A DNA stretch of 64,000 nt from Croceibacterium_B sp963783195. GTDB lineage: Bacteria; Pseudomonadota; Alphaproteobacteria; Sphingomonadales; Sphingomonadaceae. Made by a program: the position numbers and the translations under genes. The notes under the pieces were generated by a model, which had not been told where the DNA came from, searched no databases, and saw only the letters and a program-made list of their open reading frames with translations. Positions 9,259 through 17,771 of the stretch are shown here, in pieces. The DNA lies in NCBI GenBank assembly GCA_963783195.1, contig CAWAMV010000004.1, forward strand, positions 2,542,001 to 2,606,000, read 5' to 3'. Within the stretch, counting starts at the first letter, position 1, and each line of letters opens with the position of its first letter.

Positions 9259-9287
9259 CCTATACGCGCGCTTGCCCCATGCCTCAA
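9259..9287 (-). promoter_or_regulatory. Putative promoter of the cta operon
   Basis: On the minus strand TTGAGG (9282-9287) and TATAGG (9259-9264) are separated by 17 bases, upstream of ctaC. The pattern matches the boxes I see ahead of purA and tRNA-Val. There is no experimental support here. Confidence 0.45.
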
Positions 9288-9369
9288 GCGCTTCTAGGGA
9301 GATTTTTCGACAGGCTCGATGCACCTGCACCGGGCCGCACTGATCACTGGGGAACAGCACGCGACCGCC

Positions 9370-9951
9370 ATGACCGAAGACGAGGTCCTCTCAGAGTTCC
9401 GCGCAAGCCACGCCTTGCTCGAAGGGCATTTCAAGCTCTCCAGCGGCCGGCACAGCGCGTACTACCTGCAATGCGCCCGGGTTCTGATGAACGCGGAGCG
9501 CGCCGGCACCCTTGCCCGCGCGCTGGTGCAGAAGATCCCGCGCGAGGTGCGCAGCCAGATCGAGAAGGTCGTCAGCCCGGCGATGGGCGGCCTCATCATC
9601 GGCCACGAGGTCGGCCGCGCGCTCGACGTTGACGCGATGTTCGTCGAGCGGCCGGGCGGCACCTTCGAATTCCGCCGCGGCTTCGACCTGAAGGACGGCG
9701 AAAAGGTGCTGATGATCGAGGACGTCGTCACCACCGGTCTTTCGGGCAAGGAAGCGATCGAGGCGATCCGCGCGGCGGGGGGCGACGTGATCGCCGCCGC
9801 CGCACTGGTCGACCGCTCGGCCGGCGAGGTCGACATGGGTGTGCCGTTCTACCCGCTCGTGGCGCTCAACTTCCCGACGTATGCCCCTGGCGAGGTCCCG
9901 GCCGAACTGGCCGCCGTTCCGCTGGAGAAGCCCGGGAGCCGCAAGGCTTGA
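9370..9951 (+). CDS. pyrE: Orotate phosphoribosyltransferase
   Basis: A 193-residue type I phosphoribosyltransferase making OMP from orotate and PRPP. LLEGHFKLSSGRHSAYY is the N-terminal family motif, and VLMIEDVVTTGLSGKEAI is the PRPP loop. The ATG at 9370 was chosen because the protein aligns from MTEDEVL, and an in-frame codon at 9319 would add an unconserved leader. The stop overlaps the pdxJ TTG. Confidence 0.95.
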   Translation: MTEDEVLSEFRASHALLEGHFKLSSGRHSAYYLQCARVLMNAERAGTLARALVQKIPREVRSQIEKVVSPAMGGLIIGHEVGRALDVDAMFVERPGGTFEFRRGFDLKDGEKVLMIEDVVTTGLSGKEAIEAIRAAGGDVIAAAALVDRSAGEVDMGVPFYPLVALNFPTYAPGEVPAELAAVPLEKPGSRKA

Positions 9952-10682
9952 ACCTGCCGCGCAAGCTCCGCCTCGGCGTCAACATCGACCATGTCGCCAC
10001 GATCCGCAACGCGCGCGGCGGCGACCATCCCGATCCGGTCCGCGCGGCCCAAATCGTCGCGGCCTGCGGCGGCGACGGCATCACCGCGCACCTGCGCGAG
10101 GACCGGCGCCACATCCGCGACGGCGACCTCAAGCGCATCCAGGACGCGACCGGCCTGCCATTGAACCTCGAGATGGCGGCGACCGAGGAAATGCTGGACA
10201 TCGCCCTCGCCCACCGCCCGCACGCCGCCTGCATCGTGCCCGAAAAGCGCGAGGAGGTGACCACCGAGGGCGGGCTCGACGCCGCCGGGCTGCACAACCG
10301 GCTTCAGCCGATCGTCAGCCGCCTGACCGATGCGGGCATCCGCGTCAGCCTGTTCATCGAGGCCAGCGAACGGCAGGTCGAGGCCGCCTTGCAGCTGGGC
10401 GCGCCGGTGGTGGAGTTCCACACCGGCGAATACGCCCATGCCGAGGGCGAGGCCCGCGCGGTGCAGCTGAAGCAAGTCGCCGACATGGCCGCGCTCGCCG
10501 CCAAGAACGGCATCGAGCCGCACGCCGGCCACGGCCTGACCTACGACAACGTCCAGCCGATCGCCGCGATTCCCCAGCTCGCCGAGCTCAACATCGGCCA
10601 CTACCTGATCGGCGAAGCCATCTTCACCGGGCTGGAGAGCGCCGTGCTGCGGATGCGCGAGCTGATGGACGCGGCGCGGTGA
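9948..10682 (+). CDS. pdxJ: Pyridoxine 5'-phosphate synthase
   Basis: A 244-residue TIM-barrel enzyme of the DXP-dependent vitamin B6 pathway. LGVNIDHVATIRNARGG, the HLREDRRHI phosphate site and HAGHGLTYDNV are diagnostic. The start appears to be TTG in a TTGA overlap with the pyrE stop, because no ATG exists before the conserved N-terminus. The rare start and overlap suggest coupling to pyrE. Confidence 0.95.
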   Translation: MNLPRKLRLGVNIDHVATIRNARGGDHPDPVRAAQIVAACGGDGITAHLREDRRHIRDGDLKRIQDATGLPLNLEMAATEEMLDIALAHRPHAACIVPEKREEVTTEGGLDAAGLHNRLQPIVSRLTDAGIRVSLFIEASERQVEAALQLGAPVVEFHTGEYAHAEGEARAVQLKQVADMAALAAKNGIEPHAGHGLTYDNVQPIAAIPQLAELNIGHYLIGEAIFTGLESAVLRMRELMDAAR

Positions 10683-10721
10683 GGTGGGCGCGGTGAACAG
10701 CCAACCGCCGAGGCTCGCTCC

Positions 10722-11123
10722 ATGATCATCGGCATGGGCTCCGACCTGACCAACATGGAGCGCATCGCCGCCTCGCTCGAAAGGTGGGGCGACAAGTTCA
10801 CCGTGCGCTGCTTTACCGACATCGAGCGCGCCAAGGCAGCGCGGCGCCCCTTCACCGCGGTCGGAACTTACGCCAAGCGCTGGGCGGCCAAGGAGGCTTT
10901 CGCCAAGGCCGTTGGCACCGGCTTCAAGCGCGGGGTGTTCCACAAGGACATCGGGGTGGTGAACATGCCATCGGGCGCGCCGACCCTGGCGCTGGCGGGC
11001 GGCGCCGCGGTGCGGCTTGCAGAAATGGTCCCGCACGGCCATGAGGCCGTCATTCATCTCACTCTCACCGACGACCACCCATGGGCCCAGGCCTTCGTCG
11101 TGATAGAGGCCCGCCTGCTTTGA
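10722..11123 (+). CDS. acpS: Holo-[acyl-carrier-protein] synthase
   Basis: A 133-residue 4'-phosphopantetheinyl transferase that activates ACP. MIIGMGSDLTNMERI holds the Mg-binding aspartate, and KRWAAKEAFAKAVGTGF holds the catalytic WxxKEA motif. It is encoded 39 bases after pdxJ, the common pdxJ-acpS-lepB order. Confidence 0.95.
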   Translation: MIIGMGSDLTNMERIAASLERWGDKFTVRCFTDIERAKAARRPFTAVGTYAKRWAAKEAFAKAVGTGFKRGVFHKDIGVVNMPSGAPTLALAGGAAVRLAEMVPHGHEAVIHLTLTDDHPWAQAFVVIEARLL

Positions 11124-11146
11124 CCCTTTCCGGTAACGAAAGTCCG

Positions 11147-12070
11147 ATGGACGAGACCCCCGCTCCCGAACGCGATCCCGCTCCGGCCGCCGCCCCCGCC
11201 GAGACGGCGAAGAACAAGGCCCCGAAGGAAAAGGTCAACTGGCTGCACGAGCTGCGCGGCCTGGCGCTGATGCTGCTGGCGGTGCTGGCGTTCCACACCT
11301 TCATCGCAAAGCCGTTCTACATCCCCTCGGGCTCGATGATGCCCAACCTGCTGGTCGGCGACCGGCTGGTGGTGAGCAAGTATCCCTACGGCTGGAGCTG
11401 GGTCTCGGCGAGCTTCCACATCCTGCCGCGCAGCCACTGGCGCATCAACCCGCACACGCCAGAGTACGGCGACATCGTCATCGTCGTTCCGCCGGACAAG
11501 GAAGAAGACTACATCAAGCGGGTGGTCGGCCTGCCGGGCGACACGATCGCGGTGGTCGACGGGCAGGTGATCCTGAATGGCAAGCCGATCCCGCACGAGG
11601 TCGTCCCCCCGGTGCAGATCGCCGAGGATTCGCAGGTCTGTTCCGACGGCTATCCCTGCCTCGCCGACTTCAATGCCTATCGCCGCGTACTGCCGAGCGG
11701 GCGGGTGGTGTTCGAGCCGCCGACCTACCGCGACACCCTGCCGAACGGCGCGACCTTCCTGACGATCGTCGATCATTCCTCGCCCAATGCCGACAACTAC
11801 GGGCCCAAAGAGGTGCCCGAGGGCCATGTCTTCCTGATGGGCGACAACCGCGACCACTCCGCCGACAGCCGCTTTCCCTCCGGACCGGGGGCCGAGGGGC
11901 TCGGCGGGCCGGTGCCGATCGAGAACATCGGCGGGCGCGCCGAATTCCTCACCTTCTCGCTCGACGGCAGCGCGACCTGGAACCCGCTCAGCTGGTGGTA
12001 CAGCTTGCGTCCTGGCCGGGCCTGGACCACGCTGCGCCCGGCAATCGAACAGGATGCCGCCAAGCAATGA
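11147..12070 (+). CDS. lepB: Signal peptidase I
   Basis: A 307-residue inner-membrane peptidase that removes Sec signal peptides. One transmembrane helix (ALMLLAVLAFHTFIA) precedes the catalytic serine in PSGSMMPNLLVGD. The general-base lysine lies in YIKRVVGLPGD, and box E is MGDNRDHSADSR. The Ala/Pro/Lys-rich cytosolic N-terminus is of ordinary length with the ATG at 11147; an earlier in-frame codon (11081) would extend it with unconserved residues overlapping acpS. Confidence 0.95.
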   Translation: MDETPAPERDPAPAAAPAETAKNKAPKEKVNWLHELRGLALMLLAVLAFHTFIAKPFYIPSGSMMPNLLVGDRLVVSKYPYGWSWVSASFHILPRSHWRINPHTPEYGDIVIVVPPDKEEDYIKRVVGLPGDTIAVVDGQVILNGKPIPHEVVPPVQIAEDSQVCSDGYPCLADFNAYRRVLPSGRVVFEPPTYRDTLPNGATFLTIVDHSSPNADNYGPKEVPEGHVFLMGDNRDHSADSRFPSGPGAEGLGGPVPIENIGGRAEFLTFSLDGSATWNPLSWWYSLRPGRAWTTLRPAIEQDAAKQ

Positions 12071-13191
12071 GCCAGACCGGGGACGACACGGTCATCGAGC
12101 AGGTGATCGCCGAGGACGATGTCGGCAACAGTCCCACCCAGATCACCGACCCGCGCCTGCGCTACGAGGCGAGCCGTGCGCTGGTCTGGGCCCTGGTGGT
12201 CGGGTTCGTGGTCCTTGCGGTCTACCTCTCGCAATCGCTGCTCGTCATCTTCGGCGCGATGGTCTTCGCCTGCATGCTCGACGGCGGCGCCCGGCTGCTT
12301 GGGCGGGTGATGCCGATCGGCCGAGGCATGGGGTTGACGATCGTGCTGCTGTTGGCGGTCGCCTTCCTCTCCTGGCTCTTCTACTTCGCCGGTTCGCAGA
12401 TTTCGCAGCAGGCCGCCGAGTTCCCCCGCCTCGCCGGCGAGCAGATCAACCGCATCGTGCAATGGTTGGAGAGCAAGGGATTCGCGGTCGGCGAAAGCGA
12501 GATCCGCGGGGTCGCGGACCGCCTGTTCAGCGGAGTCGGCACGGTCACCAAGGCGATCGGCGGCATCTTCGGCGGACTGACCACCCTCTTCCTGATCGCG
12601 ATCATCGGGATATACCTCGCGGTCGATCCCCAGCCCTACGAGCGCGGCCTGGCCTGGATGGTCCCCAAGCACCGCAGGGCCGGTCTTGCCGACACGCTGG
12701 GCCACATGGCCTTCACCATGCGCCGCCTGATGGCCGGGCGCCTTGCCGGCATGATCTTCGAAGGGATTTTCACCTGGGCCATGCTGTCGGCCTGGGGGCT
12801 ATATTCCGGCACCCCGGTACCAATGGCCGCCCTGCTCGGCATGATTACCGGGCTGCTCGCCTTCATCCCCAACATCGGCGCGATCATCTCGGGACTGTTG
12901 ATGGTGCTCGTCGGGTTTTCCGGTGGGACGGACATGGGGCTCTACACGGTCTTCGTCTATTTCCTGGTGCAGAACATCGACGGCTATTTCCTCGTACCGC
13001 TTATCGCCAAGAAGACGGTCGACCTCGCCCCCGCGCTGGTCCTGATGAGCCAGCTCATCTTCGGCGTGCTGTTCGGCATACTCGGCCTGGCGCTGGCCGA
13101 TCCCTTGCTGGCGATGATCAAGGTCGGTCTGGAACGCCGCGCCCATCGCCTGAAGGCCGCCGACGGCGCCATTGAACCCGAGCCGGCATAA
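12067..13191 (+). CDS. AI-2E family transporter
   Basis: A 374-residue integral membrane protein of the PerM/TqsA (AI-2E) family. About eight helices are visible, with the conserved TGLLAFIPNIGAIISGL segment and a late FVYFLVQNIDGYFLVPLIAKK motif. Transported substrates differ in this family and the quorum-signal name should not be taken literally. The ATG overlaps the lepB TGA in an ATGA quartet, which decides the start. Confidence 0.9.
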   Translation: MSQTGDDTVIEQVIAEDDVGNSPTQITDPRLRYEASRALVWALVVGFVVLAVYLSQSLLVIFGAMVFACMLDGGARLLGRVMPIGRGMGLTIVLLLAVAFLSWLFYFAGSQISQQAAEFPRLAGEQINRIVQWLESKGFAVGESEIRGVADRLFSGVGTVTKAIGGIFGGLTTLFLIAIIGIYLAVDPQPYERGLAWMVPKHRRAGLADTLGHMAFTMRRLMAGRLAGMIFEGIFTWAMLSAWGLYSGTPVPMAALLGMITGLLAFIPNIGAIISGLLMVLVGFSGGTDMGLYTVFVYFLVQNIDGYFLVPLIAKKTVDLAPALVLMSQLIFGVLFGILGLALADPLLAMIKVGLERRAHRLKAADGAIEPEPA

Positions 13192-14408
13192 TGGCCCGCA
13201 AGTTTCTCACCTTCGTCGCGGTCTGCATCGTCATCGTCATCGTCGGGGCCATCGCGCTGGCCGCGTGGTCGGACAAGGCCACCCAGGTCGCCTTCGTGCC
13301 GAGCGCCGACTACGTGGAGCAGGGCCCGCTTGCCGGCAACGCCTACCAGGACCCGGCAATGTGGTACTCCCGACCGGGCATCGGCGCGCCGAACGATCCT
13401 GCGCGATGGCAACCGAACACGGCCCCGCAGCAAGCATTGGACAACGGCCTGGCCCCTGCCCCGCCCGCCAACGCCTCCCCCCTTCCCGTAGAGACTCCCG
13501 CAGCCGAGACCGTGCCGCCCTTCGCGGTCTTTTTCGTCCATCCGACGAGCTACATCTACACCCGCTTTTCGTCCGACGACGAGGCGAGCCCCTGGAACGC
13601 CCGGCTCGACAATCGCCAGGCCGATACCCGTGCGCGGCTGTTCATCAAGGGCATGGCGAGCGCCTTCAACCAGGCGAGCGAGATCTGGGCGCCGAAGTAC
13701 CGCCAGGCGACCTTCGGCGCCTTCCTCACCCACAAGCCCGAAGCGGCCAAGGCGATCGACGCGGCATATCGCGACGTTGCCCAGGCGTTCGACTACTTTC
13801 TCCAGAGCGTGCCGCCCGACATGCCGATCGTGCTCGCCGGGCACAGCCAGGGCGCCGCCCACATCACGCGCCTGCTGGAGGGACGGATCGCCGGCACTGC
13901 GCTGGAGGGCCGGATCGCCATGGTCTACGCGATCGGCTGGCCGATCTCGGTCGAGCACGACCTGCCGGCCCTCGGCTTGCCGGCCTGTGCCACGCCGGGC
14001 CAGGCGCATTGTATCGTTGCCTATTCCAGCTTCGCCGAACCGGCCGAACCGGGCCTGCTGCTCGAACGCTACCGCACCTCGCCGGGGTTTGACGGGCAAT
14101 CCCGCGGCGAGGACGGGCTGCTGTGCGTCAATCCGCTGACCGGCTCTGTTGGCGGCAAGGCAGACGCCAGTGCCAACCTCGGCACACTCAAGCCGAACGA
14201 GTCGCTTTCGAGCGGCGAGCTGGTGGCTGGGGCAGTTCCTGCGCGCTGCGACGATCGCGGTCTCCTGCTGATCGGCGACCCGCCAGACCTCGGGCCGGGC
14301 GTGCTGCCAGGCAATAACTACCACGTCTACGACATCCCGCTGTTCTGGAAGAACCTGCAGGAAGACGTCGTGCGCCGGGTTCGCGCGTGGACGCCGGCAA
14401 GCACCTGA
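13191..14408 (+). CDS. DUF3089 alpha/beta hydrolase, secreted or membrane-anchored
   Basis: A 405-residue protein with an N-terminal hydrophobic anchor (FVAVCIVIVIVGAIALAAW) and a DUF3089 domain. The nucleophile elbow reads VLAGHSQGAAH and a late HVYDIPLFW carries the probable catalytic histidine. The family is lipase/esterase-like, and its substrate is unknown to me. The start forms TAATG with the preceding stop, so it is cotranscribed with the transporter. Its last 22 bases overlap the start of ruvX. Confidence 0.85.
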   Translation: MARKFLTFVAVCIVIVIVGAIALAAWSDKATQVAFVPSADYVEQGPLAGNAYQDPAMWYSRPGIGAPNDPARWQPNTAPQQALDNGLAPAPPANASPLPVETPAAETVPPFAVFFVHPTSYIYTRFSSDDEASPWNARLDNRQADTRARLFIKGMASAFNQASEIWAPKYRQATFGAFLTHKPEAAKAIDAAYRDVAQAFDYFLQSVPPDMPIVLAGHSQGAAHITRLLEGRIAGTALEGRIAMVYAIGWPISVEHDLPALGLPACATPGQAHCIVAYSSFAEPAEPGLLLERYRTSPGFDGQSRGEDGLLCVNPLTGSVGGKADASANLGTLKPNESLSSGELVAGAVPARCDDRGLLLIGDPPDLGPGVLPGNNYHVYDIPLFWKNLQEDVVRRVRAWTPAST

Positions 14409-14872
14409 TCGCCAGCACCGCAGCGGAGTTTCGCGCAGCGCTGCCCGGCGGAGGCGTGCTGCTCGGGCTCGACCTGGGCACGAAAACCATCGGCACCGCG
14501 CTGGCCGACGCGGGCTGGCGCTTCGCCACCGCCGGCAAGACGCTCCCCCGGGGCAAATTTTCGCGCGACCTGGAGGCCCTGCGTGCCCTGGTCACCGCGA
14601 GGGGCGTGGCAGGCCTCGTTGTTGGCCTGCCGCTCAACATGGACGGCAGCGAAGGGCCGCGCGCCCAATCGGCCCGCGCCTATGCCCGCAACCTCGCACC
14701 CCTGGCCCTGCCGGTGCTGCTGTGGGACGAACGCTGGTCAACCGCCAGCGCCGAACGCGACCTCATCGCGCAGGACTGGAGCCGGGCAAAGCGCAAGGAC
14801 CGCATCGACAGCCACGCCGCCGCGGTGATCCTCCAGGCTGCGCTCGACGCCTTGTCCGGGGGAATGTTCTAG
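14387..14872 (+). CDS. ruvX: RuvX/YqgF-type RNase H-fold resolvase
   Basis: A 161-residue protein with the RNase H fold acidic motif LLGLDLGTKTIGTAL, the GLPLNMDGSEGPRAQ loop, LWDERWSTASAE and DRIDSHAAAVILQ. The family acts on Holliday junctions and in 16S rRNA 5' maturation. The start at 14387 lies inside the DUF3089 gene. The stop shares a palindromic CTAG with the convergent gene downstream. Confidence 0.92.
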   Translation: MDAGKHLIASTAAEFRAALPGGGVLLGLDLGTKTIGTALADAGWRFATAGKTLPRGKFSRDLEALRALVTARGVAGLVVGLPLNMDGSEGPRAQSARAYARNLAPLALPVLLWDERWSTASAERDLIAQDWSRAKRKDRIDSHAAAVILQAALDALSGGMF

Positions 14873-15762
14873 GCCGCTTCCAGCGCCGCGCGGAATCGCC
14901 GCGCCTCCAGTGCCACCAGCCGCGAGCCGGCATTTTCGGCCTGGCGCCAGAGCTCGTCGCGCCCCGCCGGATCGAGAATACCCGCCCGCGCTTCGAGGGC
15001 GGTCAGACGCATGCGGTCGCTCGGGTGTGTTCGGGCGAGCGTTTCAGCCAGATCAAGCGCTTCATCGCCACCCAGACCGACAGCAATGCGCAGGAATACG
15101 TCGGTCGCCGGTGCGCCGAGGACCTTGCTGACGGTATTGCGCTCAAGGTCGAAACCGTACTGGTCGTACCACCCTTGTGCCCCGTCTGCGTGCATCACGT
15201 TGAGCGAGACCGAAAGCGAATCCGGCGGCAGCTGCGCATGTACATCGCGCAAGCCGCGGTAATGCAGGAGCTTGCCTTCCTCGAGGCGCGAGCGCTCGAC
15301 GAAGCGCAGGCCAGCCGGCTCGCCGAGCGCCCCGGCGACCGCTTCGTAATCGTATTCGTAGTAATCCGACCAATAACCCGGCCCGAAGTAACCGTATGTA
15401 ACAAAGTCGAAATTGTGATCGTGCGGCATGCCGTAAACAAACGCCGAACCGCCGCTGGCGCGGACCATGTGCTCATCCTCGCTGGGCCAGATGTTGGCCC
15501 GCATGAACATCTCGCCGCCAAGGTCGGACAGCATGATGACCTGCGGACTGTAGCTGTTCTCGCTCTCGTCCTCGCGATGCCGCTCCTTCAGCTCGTGCAG
15601 CATGATCTCGGCAAGGAAATCGCGGTTGTGGCCGAGGCGGCGGAGCCACTGCGCGGCATGGAGGAGGCTCTCCTCCTCGAAAGGATCGAACCCGTGGCGA
15701 TCCAGGGCCGCGAGGCACTCGCCGAGGGTACAAGGCTCGGCATTGCCGGGAATTTCGATCAC
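14869..15762 (-). CDS. Protein of unknown function, cassette gene 3
   Basis: A 297-residue protein that I do not recognise. The GTG at 15762 overlaps the upstream TGA (GTGA), which fixes the start. An alpha-helical N-terminus (about 1-65) leads to a middle region with MPHDHNFDF (HxH, residues 114-116), a very Tyr/Asp-rich stretch (YWSDYYEYDYE, 130-140) and DVHAQLPPDS, which together look cupin-like. The C-terminus is helical. Its middle and tail resemble those of the upstream gene (block order, YD near the end of the sheet region), suggesting a diverged pair. A cupin or oxygenase fold is inference from spacing only. Confidence 0.6.
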   Translation of the reverse strand: MIEIPGNAEPCTLGECLAALDRHGFDPFEEESLLHAAQWLRRLGHNRDFLAEIMLHELKERHREDESENSYSPQVIMLSDLGGEMFMRANIWPSEDEHMVRASGGSAFVYGMPHDHNFDFVTYGYFGPGYWSDYYEYDYEAVAGALGEPAGLRFVERSRLEEGKLLHYRGLRDVHAQLPPDSLSVSLNVMHADGAQGWYDQYGFDLERNTVSKVLGAPATDVFLRIAVGLGGDEALDLAETLARTHPSDRMRLTALEARAGILDPAGRDELWRQAENAGSRLVALEARRFRAALEAA

Positions 15763-16715
15763 GCGCGGCACTGGGCGTCCTCCAGTTGCAGCAGCTGCGG
15801 GTGCGCCTCGATCAGTTGGGCGCGCAACGCCCCCGCCGGGTGCGCAAGCGGATCGCCGGCCGCACGGGCGAGCGCGGTCAGTGCGGCGAATCCCGTGGCG
15901 GTGTCGAGCGCCAGGCACTCGCGCAAGGCTTCCCAACGCAGGCTGTCCGGCCCCGGCTCACAGGCCATCTCCGCCATGACCGGCGCCGCGTCGATGCGCT
16001 TCATGCGCCCCAGCAGCGCAAGCATGGCCTCGTGGCGGCTCAGGCGCGCGCTTCCGGACGCCTCGCGCCGCAGCGCTCCCGATGCAGGATCGTATTCCCG
16101 GGTTGGACGGGGATCGGGATTGTCGCGCGAGAGGCGCAGGCAAACAAGCCGTCGCTCGACGTGGTGCACGAAGAGCGCATGGTTCGTGAGATCGAGCGCA
16201 ATGCGCGCGTCCGCGTCCAGACCCAGATCGTCGCGCACAAAGGTGCCGTCGGTCCGGCGCAGTGTGCGGGTGGCCCGCCCCTCGCCCGCCAGGACCGCCT
16301 CGTGGCGCACCGAATCGCTGAACACGAGCGAGCCCCCGCCGTGTCTCCCCGGTTCATAGGACACGAGACTGAGGCGCGCCGACCCATGTTGGGCGAGCAT
16401 GAGCGTGGCCATTCGCCCATCGTAGGCATGGCGAAACGGCACTTGGGCAAATTGCTCGGCCGCCACGGCGCAGCACTGGGCCGAGACGAACAGGTCGGCA
16501 AATTCGCGCGCCTGTTCTCCGGGTTCGAACATCTCTGCCAGGCGCGGACAGTCAAACAGCGAAGCGCCCCGCGCGAAGATTGCGAAGTCCGCGAGGATGG
16601 GCGCGACGCGGGCATCGCCGGTCCAGCGCCGCGCCGCGTCGAAGACGGCGGACTGCGCCTTGCCCAGCTTCGTGCGGTCGCGCCGCATGGCGGCAATGGC
16701 CGGATCAACCCGCAT
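15759..16715 (-). CDS. Protein of unknown function, cassette gene 2
   Basis: A 318-residue protein that I do not recognise. The N-terminus is basic and helical. The middle carries SLVSYEPGRHGGGSLVFSD and ALFVHHVERRLVCLRL, beta-rich with histidines, and a helical repeat-like C-terminus rich in Leu and Ala follows. No signal peptide is seen, so it is probably cytosolic. It starts 12 bases after the 53-residue peptide gene and overlaps the next gene by 4 bases, so the three form one transcription unit. Order and similarity to gene 3 suggest the two proteins act together, perhaps on the peptide. That is inference. Confidence 0.6.
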   Translation of the reverse strand: MRVDPAIAAMRRDRTKLGKAQSAVFDAARRWTGDARVAPILADFAIFARGASLFDCPRLAEMFEPGEQAREFADLFVSAQCCAVAAEQFAQVPFRHAYDGRMATLMLAQHGSARLSLVSYEPGRHGGGSLVFSDSVRHEAVLAGEGRATRTLRRTDGTFVRDDLGLDADARIALDLTNHALFVHHVERRLVCLRLSRDNPDPRPTREYDPASGALRREASGSARLSRHEAMLALLGRMKRIDAAPVMAEMACEPGPDSLRWEALRECLALDTATGFAALTALARAAGDPLAHPAGALRAQLIEAHPQLLQLEDAQCRA

Positions 16716-16727
16716 CGCGCCCGCGCC

Positions 16728-16889
16728 TCAGAACAGCCCGCTGCCCGGGGGAGTCACCTCGAAGGCGTAGGTCGCCAGGATTACGATCGTGTCGTCATGG
16801 CCCGGCGTTTCGCCAAGGCTGCCGAACAGGCCGGTCAGCTTGTGCGTCAGTTCAGGCAGGGTCGAGAGGTCAATCATCGGAAGTTTCAT
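16728..16889 (-). CDS. Small 53-residue peptide heading an unknown cassette
   Basis: A 53-codon frame starts at ATG 16889 behind an AAGGGA ribosome site. An in-frame ATG at 16904 would add five residues. The peptide begins MKLPMIDLSTLPELTHKL, continues through GLFGSLGETPGHDD into a hydrophobic TIVILATYAFEV segment, and ends PPGSGLF. It has no signal peptide or cysteines. The leader-like amphipathic N-terminus and distinct C-terminal half, followed directly by two uncharacterised genes, are reminiscent of a ribosomally made peptide precursor. It could equally be a small regulatory or partner protein. Confidence 0.55.
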   Translation of the reverse strand: MKLPMIDLSTLPELTHKLTGLFGSLGETPGHDDTIVILATYAFEVTPPGSGLF

Positions 16890-16906
16890 GGTGGTTCCCT
16901 TCATCG

Positions 16907-16954
16907 GCGGGGCTGCGTCCCCGCGGCGGGATACCTGCCGGGCGGATGGCCCGG
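16907..16954 (-). promoter_or_regulatory. Two GC-rich hairpins in the leader of the peptide gene
   Basis: Between the siroheme-synthase-like gene and the peptide start are two perfect 6-bp stems: CCGGGC/GCCCGG (16938-16954) and GCGGGG/CCCCGC (16907-16924). The second ends just before the ribosome binding site. No T-tract follows, so a simple terminator is unlikely. A leader control or mere GC-rich chance pairing are both possible. Confidence 0.3.
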
Positions 16955-16990
16955 ACTGAAATTAAGAGACTGTAATGGGGAGGACTTGCG

Positions 16991-17770
16991 TCAACCCCGG
17001 CGCAGGATAATCGTCAGTCCGGCGCGCGCGCGGCCGTCGTCATCGGCAAGGGGCAAGCGCTCCGCGTCGGCCCGCGCGCGATGCAGCACCGCTGGTGCGA
17101 CACCATCCACGTAAAGGATCGTTTCCGCCGCGCCGAGCAACTGGAGCTGACGCAAGGTCAGCGAGTCGGGATCGTCGGCCACCGTCATCTCGACCCGGCT
17201 CGCCGGGGCGGCCTGGCTCCGCTCCGTCAGCCATTGCGCCACCTCGGACGGCCCAGCCCCGGCCAAGGGATCGAGCACGCCGCCTTCGCGCAACGCCGAA
17301 TCGAGAGCTATCCTGCGCTCGGTTGCGTCCGGCCAACGCGCGCGGATACTCGCCCGCGCCGTATTGAGCGCCTCTGCCAACAGCCCGAGTCCCGCGGGCA
17401 GCAAGGCTTCGAACCGCAGACGCAGGTGCTTGGCAAGGCTTGCAGACGCGCCGTCGGTTCCAAAGGCAACGAGCACCGGGTCGCGGTCGAGCACGCTGGG
17501 GGTGGTGAAATCGCACAATTCCGGCCGGTCGACGACGTTGACCAGCAGTCCGGCGCAGCGCAAACGAATGGCCGCAGCCTCGCAGGCCTCCAGTCCGTCG
17601 AGCGCGACGAAAGCGAGTCGCGCGCCGCGGTCGATTCCTTCTCGTTCGTGACTCTCGACCAGTCCGCCCGCGCGTTCGACGAGCCGGCGCTTGGCGTCTG
17701 CGGCTTCACCCGTTCCCAGCACGATCACCGGCTGTCCCGCCACGCGATGGAAGAGCGGGAGCGCCTTCAT
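16991..17770 (-). CDS. Siroheme synthase N-domain protein (precorrin-2 dehydrogenase type)
   Basis: A 259-residue protein. The first ~150 residues match the CysG N-terminal NAD-binding domain: VIVLGTGEAADAKRRLVERAG dinucleotide loop, a VVDRPELCDFTTPS segment and a dimerisation helix region. The tail DPDSLTLRQLQLLGAAETILY resembles only the opening of the SUMT (uroporphyrinogen methyltransferase) domain and then stops. It probably oxidises precorrin-2 (and may chelate iron) but cannot methylate. The ATG lies one base after the lysA stop. Confidence 0.75.
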   Translation of the reverse strand: MKALPLFHRVAGQPVIVLGTGEAADAKRRLVERAGGLVESHEREGIDRGARLAFVALDGLEACEAAAIRLRCAGLLVNVVDRPELCDFTTPSVLDRDPVLVAFGTDGASASLAKHLRLRFEALLPAGLGLLAEALNTARASIRARWPDATERRIALDSALREGGVLDPLAGAGPSEVAQWLTERSQAAPASRVEMTVADDPDSLTLRQLQLLGAAETILYVDGVAPAVLHRARADAERLPLADDDGRARAGLTIILRRG

Positions 17771-17771
17771 C

